64,000 nt of DNA from JADJXV01 sp046328995 (GTDB lineage: Bacteria; Bacteroidota; Ignavibacteria; Kapaibacteriales; UBA961). Below the pieces are notes generated by a model. The model saw nothing but the letters and a program-made list of their open reading frames with translations. It was not told the origin of the DNA and ran no database searches. The DNA lies in the NCBI GenBank assembly GCA_046328995.1, contig JAXLVN010000002.1:496001-560000 (forward strand). The letters are read 5' to 3'. Positions within the stretch are counted from its first letter, which is position 1. Every line of letters starts with the position of its first letter. The position numbers and the translations under genes are program-made. Positions 25,137 through 34,787 of the stretch are shown one piece after another.

Positions 25137-26540
25137 ATGAACACTCATCAATGTGATATTGTGGTCGTTGGTAGCGGCCCAGGTGGATATGTAGCAGCAA
25201 TTCGTGCGGCGCAGCTTGGCTTGAAAGTAATATGCGTAGAGCGTGACCGCCTCGGGGGCGTGTGCTTGAATTGGGGTTGTATTCCCAGCAAAGCACTGCT
25301 CAAAAATGCCGAATATATGACCTTCCTCAACCATGCCGACGAGTATGGATTCAACCTCACCGGTATCGGCTATGACTTCCCGAAAGTCATCCAACGCAGC
25401 CGCGGCGTCGCCGATAAAATGTCGAATGGTATCTCCTTCCTCTTCAAAAAAAATAAAGTGCAGACCGTGAAAGGTAATGGATTCGTCAAGTCGAGAAATA
25501 GCGTCGAAGTACGCGATGAGTCCGGCGCAGTGACCGACATGATCGAATGTAAAAACGTGATCATCGCCACCGGCGCACGCTCACGGATGATCCCCGGAAT
25601 CGATGTCGATCGCGTGAAAGTGCTCACAAGCACCGAGGCAATGCTCCAGCAACAAATGCCGAAGTCGATGATAATTATAGGTTCGGGCGCTATCGGCGTG
25701 GAATTCGCTTACTTCTACAACTCCTACGGCGCAAAAATCACAATCATCGAAATGATGAAACACATCGTGCCCGTCGAAGATGAAGATGTGTCGAAAGAAT
25801 TAGAACGTAATTTCAAAAAATCGGGCATGACAATTCTCACGGAAACAAAAGTGCTTTCCGCCAAAGCTAAAGGCGACGGCGCTGAAGTAAAAATTCAAAA
25901 GAAAGACGGCACGGAAGAAACGCTGACCGCCGACCTCGTCCTCTCAGCAATTGGCGTGCAAGGCAATATCGAAAATATCGGACTCGAAGGTCTCGGAATC
26001 ACGATGGAACGCGGTTGGATAAAAGTCGATAAACACTTACGTACCAACGTCGAAGGCGTCTATGCCATCGGTGATGTGGCAGGTCCGCCATGGCTCGCAC
26101 ACAAGGCATCGGCCGAAGGAATCGTCGCGGCTGAATTCATTGCCGGACATCACACCGACGGCGTTGATTATACCAATATTCCGGGATGTACCTATTGCCA
26201 GCCGCAAGTGGCGAGCTTGGGTCTGACCGAGACGAAGGCAAAAGCGGCAGGGTACGAACTCAAAATTGGAAAATTTCCATTCACCGCCAGCGGTAAAGCG
26301 CATGGTATCGGTAAGACAGCCGGTTTTGTGAAATTAATCTTTGATGCGAAATACGGCGAACTCTTAGGCGCGCACATGATAGGTCCGGACGTAACAGAAC
26401 TCATTGCAGAATTAGGACTTGCCCGCACTCTCGAAGCAACGGGTCCGACCATCTTCAAGACCATCCACGCGCACCCGACTCTCTCGGAAGCAGTCATGGA
26501 AGCGGCGGCAGGCGCATGGGGCGAAGCGGTGAATTTCTAG
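25137..26540 (+). CDS. lpdA: Dihydrolipoyl dehydrogenase (E3)
   Basis: FAD- and NAD-dependent oxidation of dihydrolipoamide for pyruvate, 2-oxoglutarate or branched-chain dehydrogenase complexes and the glycine cleavage system. It has 467 residues from the ATG at 25137; a TTG at 25101 in frame is less likely. FAD motif VVGSGPGGYVAA (residues 8-19), redox-active disulfide C43 and C48 (CLNWGC), NAD motif IIGSGAIGVEFA, and dimer-interface catalytic pair H446 and E451 (HAHPTLSE). No other dehydrogenase-complex subunit is in the window. Confidence 0.95.
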   Translation: MNTHQCDIVVVGSGPGGYVAAIRAAQLGLKVICVERDRLGGVCLNWGCIPSKALLKNAEYMTFLNHADEYGFNLTGIGYDFPKVIQRSRGVADKMSNGISFLFKKNKVQTVKGNGFVKSRNSVEVRDESGAVTDMIECKNVIIATGARSRMIPGIDVDRVKVLTSTEAMLQQQMPKSMIIIGSGAIGVEFAYFYNSYGAKITIIEMMKHIVPVEDEDVSKELERNFKKSGMTILTETKVLSAKAKGDGAEVKIQKKDGTEETLTADLVLSAIGVQGNIENIGLEGLGITMERGWIKVDKHLRTNVEGVYAIGDVAGPPWLAHKASAEGIVAAEFIAGHHTDGVDYTNIPGCTYCQPQVASLGLTETKAKAAGYELKIGKFPFTASGKAHGIGKTAGFVKLIFDAKYGELLGAHMIGPDVTELIAELGLARTLEATGPTIFKTIHAHPTLSEAVMEAAAGAWGEAVNF

Positions 26541-26609
26541 GATACAGTGCAGGCAAATATGCAAATGTTGAATATGCATTTGTAAAATGTTGGTAGTGAT
26601 AATCAAACA

Positions 26610-26637
26610 CAACTCCCCTTAAAAATAAGGGGAGTTG
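26610..26637 (+). terminator. Perfect hairpin after lpdA
   Basis: A 12-base perfect stem, CAACTCCCCTTA (26610-26621) and its complement (26626-26637), with an AAAA loop. The U-run is weak (TTGTATG), so termination is likely but not certain. Confidence 0.65.
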
Positions 26638-26730
26638 TTGTATGTAGTGTTAATTGTTGGAATTGTGTTTGTTAATTGTTGTCGTAAAACTCTTGCCGAA
26701 ATTATCGCCCACATACCAATAAGTTAGTAT

Positions 26731-27891
26731 ATGCAGGATTCAAAATTTATACATTATGATTTGAAGTTGATTGAACCCTCCTTTGGCTCGTCACTTACAG
26801 ATTTAATTATTGACTTAGAATCGCTGCGAAAGAAAAACGTACGTGGCTCAACCCACCCTAAGGTTTTCTTTCAATTGAAGCATATATTCCATACATTAGA
26901 AAGTATTGGGTCGGCAAGAATTGAGGGTAATAATACTACAATAGCTGAGTATATCGAAACAAAACTGAGCGACGAGACAAACGTTCAGCCAAGTATTCGG
27001 GAAATTCAAAACATTGAAAAAGCAATGATTTTCATTGAAAACAATGTGATGGATAGCCCAATTAACAGAGTATTTATCAGCGAAATACATAAAATAATTG
27101 TAGATGGTTTGTTGCCTGCTCCTCGTGGTGAAGGAGATGCAAATCCGGGTAGTTATCGAAAAGTTAATCTAAAAATCAACAAGTCATCTCATCAACCTCC
27201 TGACTGGATTAGAGTTGAAGAGTACATGTCTGAATTATTTAATTTTATCAATAAAGCAGACAGTCCTAAATATCATTTATTAAAGGCGGCAATTGCACAT
27301 CACCGCTTCGTTTGGATTCATCCATTTGGCAATGGGAATGGAAGGACAGTGCGGCTGCTAACGTATGCCATGCTTGTAAAGACAGGTTTTAAAGTACATG
27401 TGGGTGGAATTATTAACCCAACGGCAGTATTCTGTAGTAATCGTAATGATTATTATGCTAATTTATCGGAAGCTGATACGGGAACTGATGAAGGAGTACT
27501 TGCATGGTCTGAGTATGTGCTCAGAGGGCTGAAAGTAGAAATTGAGAAAATTGATAAGCTGCTAGATTACAATTATTTGAAGAAGGAAATTCTTTTGCCG
27601 GCGCTTAAATATTCTTTGGAAAGAAAGTACATTACAGACGGTGAAGAAAAAATATTGAAGAAGGTTGTTGAGCAGGAGATAGTTCAAGCGGCTGATGTAA
27701 AAGAGTTTTTTGTGGGTAAAGCCGATTCGGAAGTGTCACGGCAAATTAAAAAACTTATCGACAAGAAAATGCTTTCTCCTGAAAGCGAAGGAACAAGAAA
27801 GTATGTTCTTCGATTCGACAATAATTACTTGCTTCGAGGTATAATTAAATCATTGGATGAAAAAGGTTTCCTTCCTATTCAAGATGAATAA
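26731..27891 (+). CDS. Fic-domain protein (AMPylator-like) with winged-helix C-terminus
   Basis: Fic enzymes usually transfer AMP to hydroxyl groups of target proteins. This 386-residue protein has the full catalytic motif HPFGNGNGRTVR starting at H197. An N-terminal inhibitory motif SARIEGN (S61, E65, N67) marks a class II, self-inhibited Fic. The C-terminal 100 residues (DVKEFFVGKADSEVSRQIKKL) look like a winged-helix module, as in many Bacteroidota Fic proteins. The gene is clearly more AT-rich than its neighbours and stands between two terminators, which suggests transfer. No small antitoxin gene is adjacent. Confidence 0.92.
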   Translation: MQDSKFIHYDLKLIEPSFGSSLTDLIIDLESLRKKNVRGSTHPKVFFQLKHIFHTLESIGSARIEGNNTTIAEYIETKLSDETNVQPSIREIQNIEKAMIFIENNVMDSPINRVFISEIHKIIVDGLLPAPRGEGDANPGSYRKVNLKINKSSHQPPDWIRVEEYMSELFNFINKADSPKYHLLKAAIAHHRFVWIHPFGNGNGRTVRLLTYAMLVKTGFKVHVGGIINPTAVFCSNRNDYYANLSEADTGTDEGVLAWSEYVLRGLKVEIEKIDKLLDYNYLKKEILLPALKYSLERKYITDGEEKILKKVVEQEIVQAADVKEFFVGKADSEVSRQIKKLIDKKMLSPESEGTRKYVLRFDNNYLLRGIIKSLDEKGFLPIQDE

Positions 27892-27925
27892 CATGTGTTT
27901 ATTTTTGCTCCTCACAGCTATACTC

Positions 27926-27974
27926 AAGGGCTGACGGCTTGCGGACATCCGTTGCCGTTGAGCCCTTTTTTTAA
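27926..27974 (+). terminator. Intrinsic terminator after the Fic gene
   Basis: Stem AAGGGCTGACGGC pairs with GCCGTTGAGCCCTT (one bulge) around a 14-base loop and runs into seven T. It ends just before the start of the FAD oxidoreductase gene, isolating the Fic gene transcriptionally. Confidence 0.85.
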
Positions 27975-27993
27975 TCAGGATAATCTGAAATGT

Positions 27994-29133
27994 ATGACCA
28001 ACTACAACCTCAGTTTCTGGGAACGTGACAGCTTTCTTGACCGTGATTTTATCGTCATTGGTGGTGGTATCATCGGGCTCTCGGCTGCTATTTCGCTTCG
28101 TGAGCGTGCGCCGAATGCGTCGATTCTTGTGCTTGAGCGCGGGATTTTTCCAAGCGGAGCGAGTACGAAAAATGCAGGCTTTGCCTGCTTTGGCAGTCTG
28201 ACGGAAATTCTTTCGGACTACAAACGCATCGGTGAGAATGCTACTCTTGAAGTCATCGAACGCCGGTGGCGCGGACTGCATATTTTGCGTAACCGTCTTG
28301 GAGATCAAGCGATAGGGTTTGAACAGTATGGCGGTTACGAGCTATTATTCGACGAGCAGGCATCGGCAATTGAACAGATTAACCATGTCAATTCTCTCCT
28401 TCATCCTCTTTTCTCGCGTGACGTATTTTCGGTGAATACTGCAGCAGTTGCGCAATTCGGACTCAATGCTGATCTCGTCAATTCAGTCGTTGAGAATCCC
28501 TTTGAAGGTCAAATTCACACCGGAAAAATGATGCTCGCCCTTACGCGCTATGCGTCGGAACGTGGCATCGAGATACGAACAGGAGTGAATGTGACACATC
28601 TTACCGAGTCCGGAAGTCATGTAGAAGTGGCCTGCAGGCACGAAGGGCAAACGCTCCATTGTACTGCCGCGCATGTGGCGGTGTGTACCAATGCGCTGAT
28701 TCCAGACCTTCTGCCGGAACTCAGCATCAAGCCCGGTCGCGGGCAAGTGCTTATCACTGCGCCAATTGAGGATCTGAAGATAAAAGGCGCGTTCCATTTT
28801 GACGAAGGATTTTACTATTTCCGGAATGTGGGCGACAGAGTACTCTTTGGCGGTGGGAGGAACTTAGATTTTGAGGGTGAGGAGACGCCAGAATTTAGGT
28901 TAACTTCCAATATTCAAGATACATTAGAACAATTATTAACTTCCGTAATTTTGCCCGATACTCCTTTCAATATAGAGCAACGCTGGGCAGGAATTATGGG
29001 ATTCAGCACGACCAAAATGCCGGTCGTGACCCGTCCGACCGAGCGAATTACGGTGGGCTTCGGGTGTAATGGAATGGGCGTCGCCCTCGGCAGTGAGATA
29101 GGTAGTACGACAGCAGCATTGTGCTGCGCGTAG
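27994..29133 (+). CDS. FAD-dependent oxidoreductase (DAO/glycine oxidase-like)
   Basis: Deaminating or dehydrogenating amine/amino-acid oxidase of about 379 residues. The ATG at 27994 is chosen because the frame upstream runs through the terminator. The dinucleotide motif is VIGGGIIGLSAA near residue 20, with ERGIFPSGASTKNAGFACFG marking the flavin contact of the DAO superfamily. The C-terminal half has PGRGQVLITAP and a glycine-rich GFGCNGMGVALGSE FAD site. Substrate unknown. It is followed after 58 bases by the haem-binding protein gene. Confidence 0.85.
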   Translation: MTNYNLSFWERDSFLDRDFIVIGGGIIGLSAAISLRERAPNASILVLERGIFPSGASTKNAGFACFGSLTEILSDYKRIGENATLEVIERRWRGLHILRNRLGDQAIGFEQYGGYELLFDEQASAIEQINHVNSLLHPLFSRDVFSVNTAAVAQFGLNADLVNSVVENPFEGQIHTGKMMLALTRYASERGIEIRTGVNVTHLTESGSHVEVACRHEGQTLHCTAAHVAVCTNALIPDLLPELSIKPGRGQVLITAPIEDLKIKGAFHFDEGFYYFRNVGDRVLFGGGRNLDFEGEETPEFRLTSNIQDTLEQLLTSVILPDTPFNIEQRWAGIMGFSTTKMPVVTRPTERITVGFGCNGMGVALGSEIGSTTAALCCA

Positions 29134-29191
29134 CCGATAGTGAGTACATAGATTTTAGGTCGGTTTTCTTTCATTATTAAGGAGTGGTAAC

Positions 29192-29707
29192 ATGAAAAAT
29201 ATTCTCCAATTTCTCGGTCAGCAGAAGAAAAAAATCTTCCTCGGACTGCTTGGTGTGTTTGTGATTCTTCAAGTGTTTCGTCCGGACGCAAATGACGGAA
29301 GTGCTTATTCATCCAATGACATAACAAATGCCGTCGGCGTGCCTCCCGCCGTGAAGACTATCCTTGAGACTTCATGCTTCGATTGCCATTCCAACCATAC
29401 CAATAATCCCGGGTACTGGCATATTCAGCCAATCGGATGGTGGCTCAGTGACCACATCAAAGAGGGGAAACGTGAAGTCAATTTTTCGGAATTCAACACC
29501 TACACCGTTCGCCGAAAAATGAAAAAATTCCGTGAAATCGCCGAACAAATCGAAGAAGGCGAAATGCCGCTCGATTCGTACCTCTGGATTCATTCCGAAG
29601 CAAAACTGAGCGAAGAACAAAAGAAAACCCTCCTCGACTGGGCAAAAATGAACGAACAAATTCTTGAAAAGAAATACCCGGATTCGGTGCCGCCTCGCCG
29701 GCATTGA
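29192..29707 (+). CDS. Membrane-anchored haem-binding domain protein (single CxxCH)
   Basis: Protein of 171 residues. An N-terminal membrane anchor lies at about residues 14-30 (KIFLGLLGVFVILQVF), followed by a periplasmic domain with one c-type haem motif CFDCH (C62, C65, H66) and the NPGYWHIQPIGWWLSDHI stretch typical of the Haem_bd family. Probably an electron-transfer or sensor protein of the envelope. A good ribosome binding site (AAGGAG) precedes the ATG. Confidence 0.88.
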   Translation: MKNILQFLGQQKKKIFLGLLGVFVILQVFRPDANDGSAYSSNDITNAVGVPPAVKTILETSCFDCHSNHTNNPGYWHIQPIGWWLSDHIKEGKREVNFSEFNTYTVRRKMKKFREIAEQIEEGEMPLDSYLWIHSEAKLSEEQKKTLLDWAKMNEQILEKKYPDSVPPRRH

Positions 29708-29715
29708 TGTGTGGG

Positions 29716-29924
29716 TGAAGAATGGCACGCCGATGTCGCTGATTTTATATGATGTTCGCCGATGGTGGAGTTGTTTATCTCTGATTTATGAAGAATGGCA
29801 CGCCGATGTCGCTGATTTTATATGATGTTCGCGGATGGATGGTTGATAGATTATTCCTCAAAAAACTAATCTAATCTTATAATCATAATCCATCATATAA
29901 AATCAGCGGTATCAGCGTGCCATT
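29716..29924. repeat. Two direct and one inverted copy of a dispersed repeat
   Basis: Two 50-base copies, 29716-29765 and 29789-29838, differ at one position and begin TGAAGAATGGCACGCCGATG. An inverted partial copy lies at 29891-29924 (CATCATATAAAATCAGCGGT and onward to GTGCCATT). The direct copies can pair with the inverted one over about 34 bases. This lies in the 234-base gap between convergent genes, so the structure may act as a bidirectional terminator. A relative is at 24310-24371. Confidence 0.8.
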
Positions 29925-29941
29925 ATCATTGCTGAATGAAT

Positions 29942-31171
29942 CTACCTGCAAATAGAAATACTTACCCGTTCTGAACCCATCATCACCATATACATTCCCG
30001 GTGACCATGAATCTGTTGTGATGTGTACTGCACCGTCGATTACGCCCGTCCACAGCGTTTGACCCAGCATATTGATAATCCGTGCTTCGGTGCTGCTTCC
30101 ACCTATGCGTATGGTCAGTTCAGTATTCGCAGGATTAGGGTAAATACTTGCAGTACTTGATGTTCTGATTGGCTCATCCTCCACTGACGTTGACTGCTTG
30201 ATAATCCACGGTTGCGTCGTTTCATCTTTGGTGAAATAGTCGTACATCATCGTGCCGGACTTGATTTCACCGGCCGCGCTCAGGTGGAGTCCGTCGCCGC
30301 CGATGTCGAGGTCGCAGAGCCATTGGAGTCCGTCGCTGCGCTTGACCGAACCGTCTGCCCAATTATACGTGCCCCAAGTCGCGAGTGGAAGGGGAGCTGT
30401 AGCGCCGTCATATTCATAACCCGATTCACCGTTAATTTGCTTTTCAATCAACCACTTAATTGCCCATCCATTGAGATAATCACGCGGAAAGAGCAGTCCT
30501 TTACCAACCGTCGCGCCTGCCTCGGGTGAAGCATATCCGCTGTACGCGCGGGCTGAAAGATAGCAGATTTTGAGATTCGGGTAGAGCTGTCTCAAGGTCA
30601 CGAGAAGGATGCGGAATTCATCGGCGAGCATTTGCGGGGCTCGAGGGAAAGTGGTGTCTGCGGTTTGGGTATTGTCGGTCTCGACCCATGCAACTTGTAC
30701 CTGTTTATTCGTGAGAGAGGAGTCGGCGAGCTGCTTTTCGGCTTGCTTCCAGTAGTTGTCCGTCGGGCTGTTCATCTTCTGAATTCCCTGCCCGCCGATG
30801 CAGGTATTGATAAGCTTGAGCGATGGATTTTTGAGGGCGAAGGTATCCATTTGCTCCATAAAACGCAGGAATTCTGTTCGTGGGTTTGAAGCGCCGACTC
30901 CTATCCATACGATCTTCCCATTGGACGAAGGTGCGCCGGTTGCATCCAATGGCTTGATAGATTGTGCTTGCTGAAGTGCTTTATTTTTATGAGCTTGCGG
31001 ACGTAAATTCGTTCCGTCAGGATACAGCCCGCCCATAAAACCCCGCCATGATTTTCCGTTCAGATCGATGAGTGGGATGAGTCCGCTGGAGTCTTTGCTA
31101 CAGTCTTTTTGGGCAAATACGACCGAAGGAGCGAGGCAGAGGAGCGCGGCAAGGAGGAGGATTGATTTCAT
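29942..31171 (-). CDS. SGNH-hydrolase-like secreted protein with T9SS sorting domain
   Basis: Secreted protein of 409 residues: signal peptide MKSILLLAALLCLAPSVVFAQ, a hydrolase-like body and a sorting domain with IYPNPANTE ending SISICR. The body resembles SGNH/GDSL hydrolases: a GVGASN stretch could hold the serine of block I, CIGGQG the oxyanion glycine, and GDGLHLSAAG supplies the late Asp-x-x-His pair. Block III (GxNxN) is not clear, so the enzymatic call is tentative. It follows the MscS channel gene with a 106-base gap. Carbohydrate or acyl esterase activity would be the family expectation. Confidence 0.75.
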   Translation of the reverse strand: MKSILLLAALLCLAPSVVFAQKDCSKDSSGLIPLIDLNGKSWRGFMGGLYPDGTNLRPQAHKNKALQQAQSIKPLDATGAPSSNGKIVWIGVGASNPRTEFLRFMEQMDTFALKNPSLKLINTCIGGQGIQKMNSPTDNYWKQAEKQLADSSLTNKQVQVAWVETDNTQTADTTFPRAPQMLADEFRILLVTLRQLYPNLKICYLSARAYSGYASPEAGATVGKGLLFPRDYLNGWAIKWLIEKQINGESGYEYDGATAPLPLATWGTYNWADGSVKRSDGLQWLCDLDIGGDGLHLSAAGEIKSGTMMYDYFTKDETTQPWIIKQSTSVEDEPIRTSSTASIYPNPANTELTIRIGGSSTEARIINMLGQTLWTGVIDGAVHITTDSWSPGMYMVMMGSERVSISICR

Positions 31172-31277
31172 AATTTCTCCGTTTTAGCACATACAGTATT
31201 GAACAAATGTTACCAAATTGTGGGGGCACAGAGCAGGAGATAGCGGGCATGGTTTAATTTCTTTTGTTTTCATTTTC

Positions 31278-32351
31278 TCATTCCGCTGCCGGAGGCAGCT
31301 CGGCCTTGGGCATGAAGGCGAGCTGCTGGAGGAGGGTAACGTTATTATTAACAATAGCCTTGAGGGTGATTTGTTCGTGTTCGAGTCGCTCAATGATTGT
31401 GCGAATGACTTCATCCCGTTTCGTAAATTGGAGTGTGGGATTTTTCACGAGAAAGAAAACGAGATAATCAATCGACGCATCATGAATTTCGAATAAATGT
31501 ACTTCAGGTTTGGCGAAAATGTCTGTTTGGGCGGCAAGAATGTCATACAGAATCGTTTGTGTACGGCGGTTCTCTACCGATAACTCAACAGAAACTTTAA
31601 TACTTACGCGGCAGAGTGCATCCGGGAGCGAGTAATTGACGACCGTTGCCTGGGAGAGTACATTATTGGGTAAGACGACGAGATTGCCGTCTAGGCGTCG
31701 AATCACCGCTGTTCGCCAACTTATATCTTCGACATATCCTTCGGCGGGTTCGACGAATTTTGCGTCAGAGATTTTGATATAATGTCCCACCCGTATTTGT
31801 CCTGCGAGCGTAATATACACGCCGGCAAAGATATTCGACAGTGTATCCTGCAAGGCGAGTGCGAGTGCGAGGCCACCGATTCCCATTGCGGCAATAATGG
31901 CTGCGATATTCACCCCAAAGGAGTTGAGAATCATTATCAGGCCGATCAAATAAATCCCGAACTGGGTGATTTTTCGGATGAGCGTTGTGGAGGGAGTGTG
32001 GGCGGTAATCTCACTCCGTACCTGGATAATGAGTACCATCGCCCGAGCAACGGTTTGGCTGAGGATCAGAATAAATCCTGCCCACAAGCATGGCTCGACA
32101 AACGGGATGAGTTTGGGAGCAAGCGTCACCGACCGCAGGGCTACATCGATACCAAAGAGCACGCTTGCATAGAGAATCGGACGGCGTACAACCGGTATAA
32201 ATTTAGCGGCATTACGCCAGCGAAAGCGTGTTGTGATACGCCGGAGCCACCAACCGATGATCGCTCGGAGGAGCAGGCCAACGAGTATCGACCCGGCAAT
32301 TATTCCAATTGGGAGCAGATAGTCACCCAAAGAGTTCAAGAGGGAATTCAT
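31278..32351 (-). CDS. Mechanosensitive ion channel, MscS family
   Basis: Inner-membrane channel that releases solutes on hypo-osmotic shock, 357 residues. The N-terminal half has four predicted membrane segments (for example residues 12-32, 60-80, 85-110 and 135-155). The pore-lining helix is GIGGLALALALQDTLSNIFAGV, and a cytoplasmic beta domain follows (VGHYIKI, YVEDISWRTAVIRRLDG, VVLPNNVLSQATVVNYS). Size is typical of medium MscS homologues. Confidence 0.92.
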   Translation of the reverse strand: MNSLLNSLGDYLLPIGIIAGSILVGLLLRAIIGWWLRRITTRFRWRNAAKFIPVVRRPILYASVLFGIDVALRSVTLAPKLIPFVEPCLWAGFILILSQTVARAMVLIIQVRSEITAHTPSTTLIRKITQFGIYLIGLIMILNSFGVNIAAIIAAMGIGGLALALALQDTLSNIFAGVYITLAGQIRVGHYIKISDAKFVEPAEGYVEDISWRTAVIRRLDGNLVVLPNNVLSQATVVNYSLPDALCRVSIKVSVELSVENRRTQTILYDILAAQTDIFAKPEVHLFEIHDASIDYLVFFLVKNPTLQFTKRDEVIRTIIERLEHEQITLKAIVNNNVTLLQQLAFMPKAELPPAAE

Positions 32352-32420
32352 GGAAATTTCCTACGAAAGAGTAGATGATAGTTAGACAAGTAATCTGTGC
32401 CCGACTACAAAAATAAGCAC

Positions 32421-32455
32421 AAAAAAAGCGATGGATTTTCATCCATCGCTTTTTA
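32421..32455. terminator. Bidirectional-looking terminator between rpsA and mscS
   Basis: Stem GCGATGGAT (32428-32436) and ATCCATCGC (32441-32449) with a TTTC loop, flanked by A7 on the left and T5 on the right. On the minus strand it terminates rpsA. Confidence 0.88.
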
Positions 32456-32474
32456 TTTTGATGAGCTTGGCTGT

Positions 32475-34490
32475 TTATTCAGCGTCAGCAGCAGGAGCTT
32501 CTTCGGCAGCAGGAGCTTCTTCGACTGCAGGAGCAGCGACTTCGGCGACCGGCGCAGGTGCAGCTTCGGCTACTTCAGCAGCAGCTTCGGATGCTTCATT
32601 GGCAGCAGCAAATGCATTCGCAAGTGCTGATGGCGCGCTGTCTGCTTCCATAGAGAAGGCAGCTTCGATTGGCATTGAGCCCACATCCTGACGTTGACCG
32701 GAGTATTTCACGGAGTTCGGCACAGGGTGAACCGCATTGTATGCTTCAATCACTTCCTGACCTTTTTCGCGGAGAGCTTCGACGGCTGAGAGAACGATTT
32801 TCTTCGATTCTTTGTCGAATTCTACTACTCTCAGTGGCAATACATCACCGACATGGAAGAATTCAGCGATATTTCTCACGGGAGCAAAGGATAATTGCGA
32901 TACCGGTACGAATCCATCGACACCTTCAGGAAGCTCGACGATCACGCCTTTTTCGATAATGCGTTCAATCTTACCTTCTGTTTCTGCGCCTACCTGGAAT
33001 CTGGTTGCGAAGAATTCCCAAGGATTGTCGGTAATTTGTTTGTGACCAAGGGCAATACGACGATTATCGGCATCGATGCTGAGCACAATCACTTTCAAAT
33101 TATCACCTTTCTTGGTGAATTCGCCCGGATGGCGGATTTTCTTGGTCCACGAGAGGTCAGAGATGTGGACAAGTCCATCCACGCCCGGCTCGAGCTCGAC
33201 GAACAAACCGAAGTTCGTAAGATTGCGCACGATACCGTCATGGACGGAATTAACAGGATATTTCACGAGAAGATCTTGCCATGGGTCAGGATCAAGCTGC
33301 TTCATACCGAGAGCGAGCTTTTTGTCGTTCTTGTCGATGCTGAGCACCATTGCTTCGACGATTTGACCCATTGATACGACTTGTGACGGGTGCTTAATGT
33401 GTTGTGTCCACGACATTTCACTGATGTGGATAAGACCTTCGACACCTTTTTCGATTTCGATAAATGCACCGTAATCGGTGAGGCTGACCACTTTACCGTG
33501 GACGCGTGCTTTCGGCTCGTATTTCTCGCCGATAGTTTCCCATGGATGTGGTGTAAGCTGTTTCATACCGAGGGAGATACGACGCTTGTCGCTATCAAAG
33601 TCGAGTACCACGACTTTAACCACATTATCAAGCGAGACGATTTCAGACGGATGGCTAACTCTACCCCATGAAAGGTCAGTAATGTGAACCAAACCATCGA
33701 CGCCGCCCAAGTCAACGAAGATACCGAAGTCAGAGATTGCTTTAACGGTGCCTTCGAGAATAAGACCTTTTTCGAGAGTATCGAGAATTTTGCCGCGTTG
33801 CTCAGCGATTTGCTCTTCGAGGAGTACTTTGTGGCTGACGACGACATTTTCGTTCGGATGATTGATTTTTACCACGCGTACATCGATGACTTTCGTCACC
33901 CATGCATCGAAGTCACGCACAGGGCGCATGTCGATTTGCGAACCGGGTAAAAACGCTTCAATTCCAAGTAAATCAACGACCATACCACCTTTAATACGGC
34001 GGAGAATACGCACGGGAACAATCGCTTGCGTGTTGTGCAAGTTCATGATATCATCCCATGTTTTCATAAAGTCTGCACGGCGGCGTGAAAGCACGAGCTT
34101 GCCGGTGCTGTCTTCGATTGTTTCTACAAATACGTCAATTTCTTCACCGATTTCGAGAACGGATGCAGAAATAAACTCGGCTCTCGGCACGACACCTAAT
34201 GATTTGAAACCTATATCAACAAAAATTGAATCTTTGGTCATCGACACCACTTTACCGCGAATCAACTCATCTTGCTTGATATTGGTAAGTGTTTTTTCAT
34301 AGAGCGACGCGAACGAACTATCGTCCATAAATGGTAGATCAACATTGCCTTCGGCAATATCGAGTACCGACATTCTTTTACGAGCAGGTGCAGCAGGTGC
34401 GGCAGCTACTGCAGTCGGAGCAGGTGCTTGCTCTGCAGTCGCAATTGCATCGGCGACTTCCGGCAGCGTTTGGTCAATCGTATCTGACAT
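32475..34490 (-). CDS. rpsA: 30S ribosomal protein S1
   Basis: RNA-binding ribosomal protein that helps mRNA loading, 671 residues, longer than the roughly 560 of E. coli because of Ala/Pro/Glu-rich tails at both ends. Six S1 (OB-fold) repeats are visible. They start near residues 77 (GKVVSMTKDSIFVDIG), 163, 248 (GTVKAISDFGIFVDLG), 335 (GKVVSLTDYGAFIEIE), 422 (GIVRNLTNFGLFVELE) and 508 (GKIERIIEKGVIVELP). The low-complexity C-terminal Ala/Glu repeats give long spurious frames on the opposite strand. The 297-base region upstream (34491-34787) has no gene; it presumably holds the promoter and leader, but no specific element could be assigned. Confidence 0.96.
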   Translation of the reverse strand: MSDTIDQTLPEVADAIATAEQAPAPTAVAAAPAAPARKRMSVLDIAEGNVDLPFMDDSSFASLYEKTLTNIKQDELIRGKVVSMTKDSIFVDIGFKSLGVVPRAEFISASVLEIGEEIDVFVETIEDSTGKLVLSRRRADFMKTWDDIMNLHNTQAIVPVRILRRIKGGMVVDLLGIEAFLPGSQIDMRPVRDFDAWVTKVIDVRVVKINHPNENVVVSHKVLLEEQIAEQRGKILDTLEKGLILEGTVKAISDFGIFVDLGGVDGLVHITDLSWGRVSHPSEIVSLDNVVKVVVLDFDSDKRRISLGMKQLTPHPWETIGEKYEPKARVHGKVVSLTDYGAFIEIEKGVEGLIHISEMSWTQHIKHPSQVVSMGQIVEAMVLSIDKNDKKLALGMKQLDPDPWQDLLVKYPVNSVHDGIVRNLTNFGLFVELEPGVDGLVHISDLSWTKKIRHPGEFTKKGDNLKVIVLSIDADNRRIALGHKQITDNPWEFFATRFQVGAETEGKIERIIEKGVIVELPEGVDGFVPVSQLSFAPVRNIAEFFHVGDVLPLRVVEFDKESKKIVLSAVEALREKGQEVIEAYNAVHPVPNSVKYSGQRQDVGSMPIEAAFSMEADSAPSALANAFAAANEASEAAAEVAEAAPAPVAEVAAPAVEEAPAAEEAPAADAE

Positions 34491-34787
34491 AAAAAATCCT
34501 TAATTACTTAAAAACGGCGTAAGAAATACAGATTCTCGGCAGAGTCGCTATGCATCGAACGTATATTGAGCGTCGTTTTTGGTTGATATATGTGGAACAA
34601 ACATGTATTTTTGCGACTGCTTTCCAGTTTAGACTTGCAAAATTACGGTTTTTAGCCCACAAAGCCAAGAAATGTGCCCATGTTTTCTTTTTTGTTTTGA
34701 TTTGATAATAGATGGTATTTGGCTTGGTAAATCAGTAAAACATACTAGTATTTAATATAGTTACTTCGACAAAGCGAGGCTTGTGCC

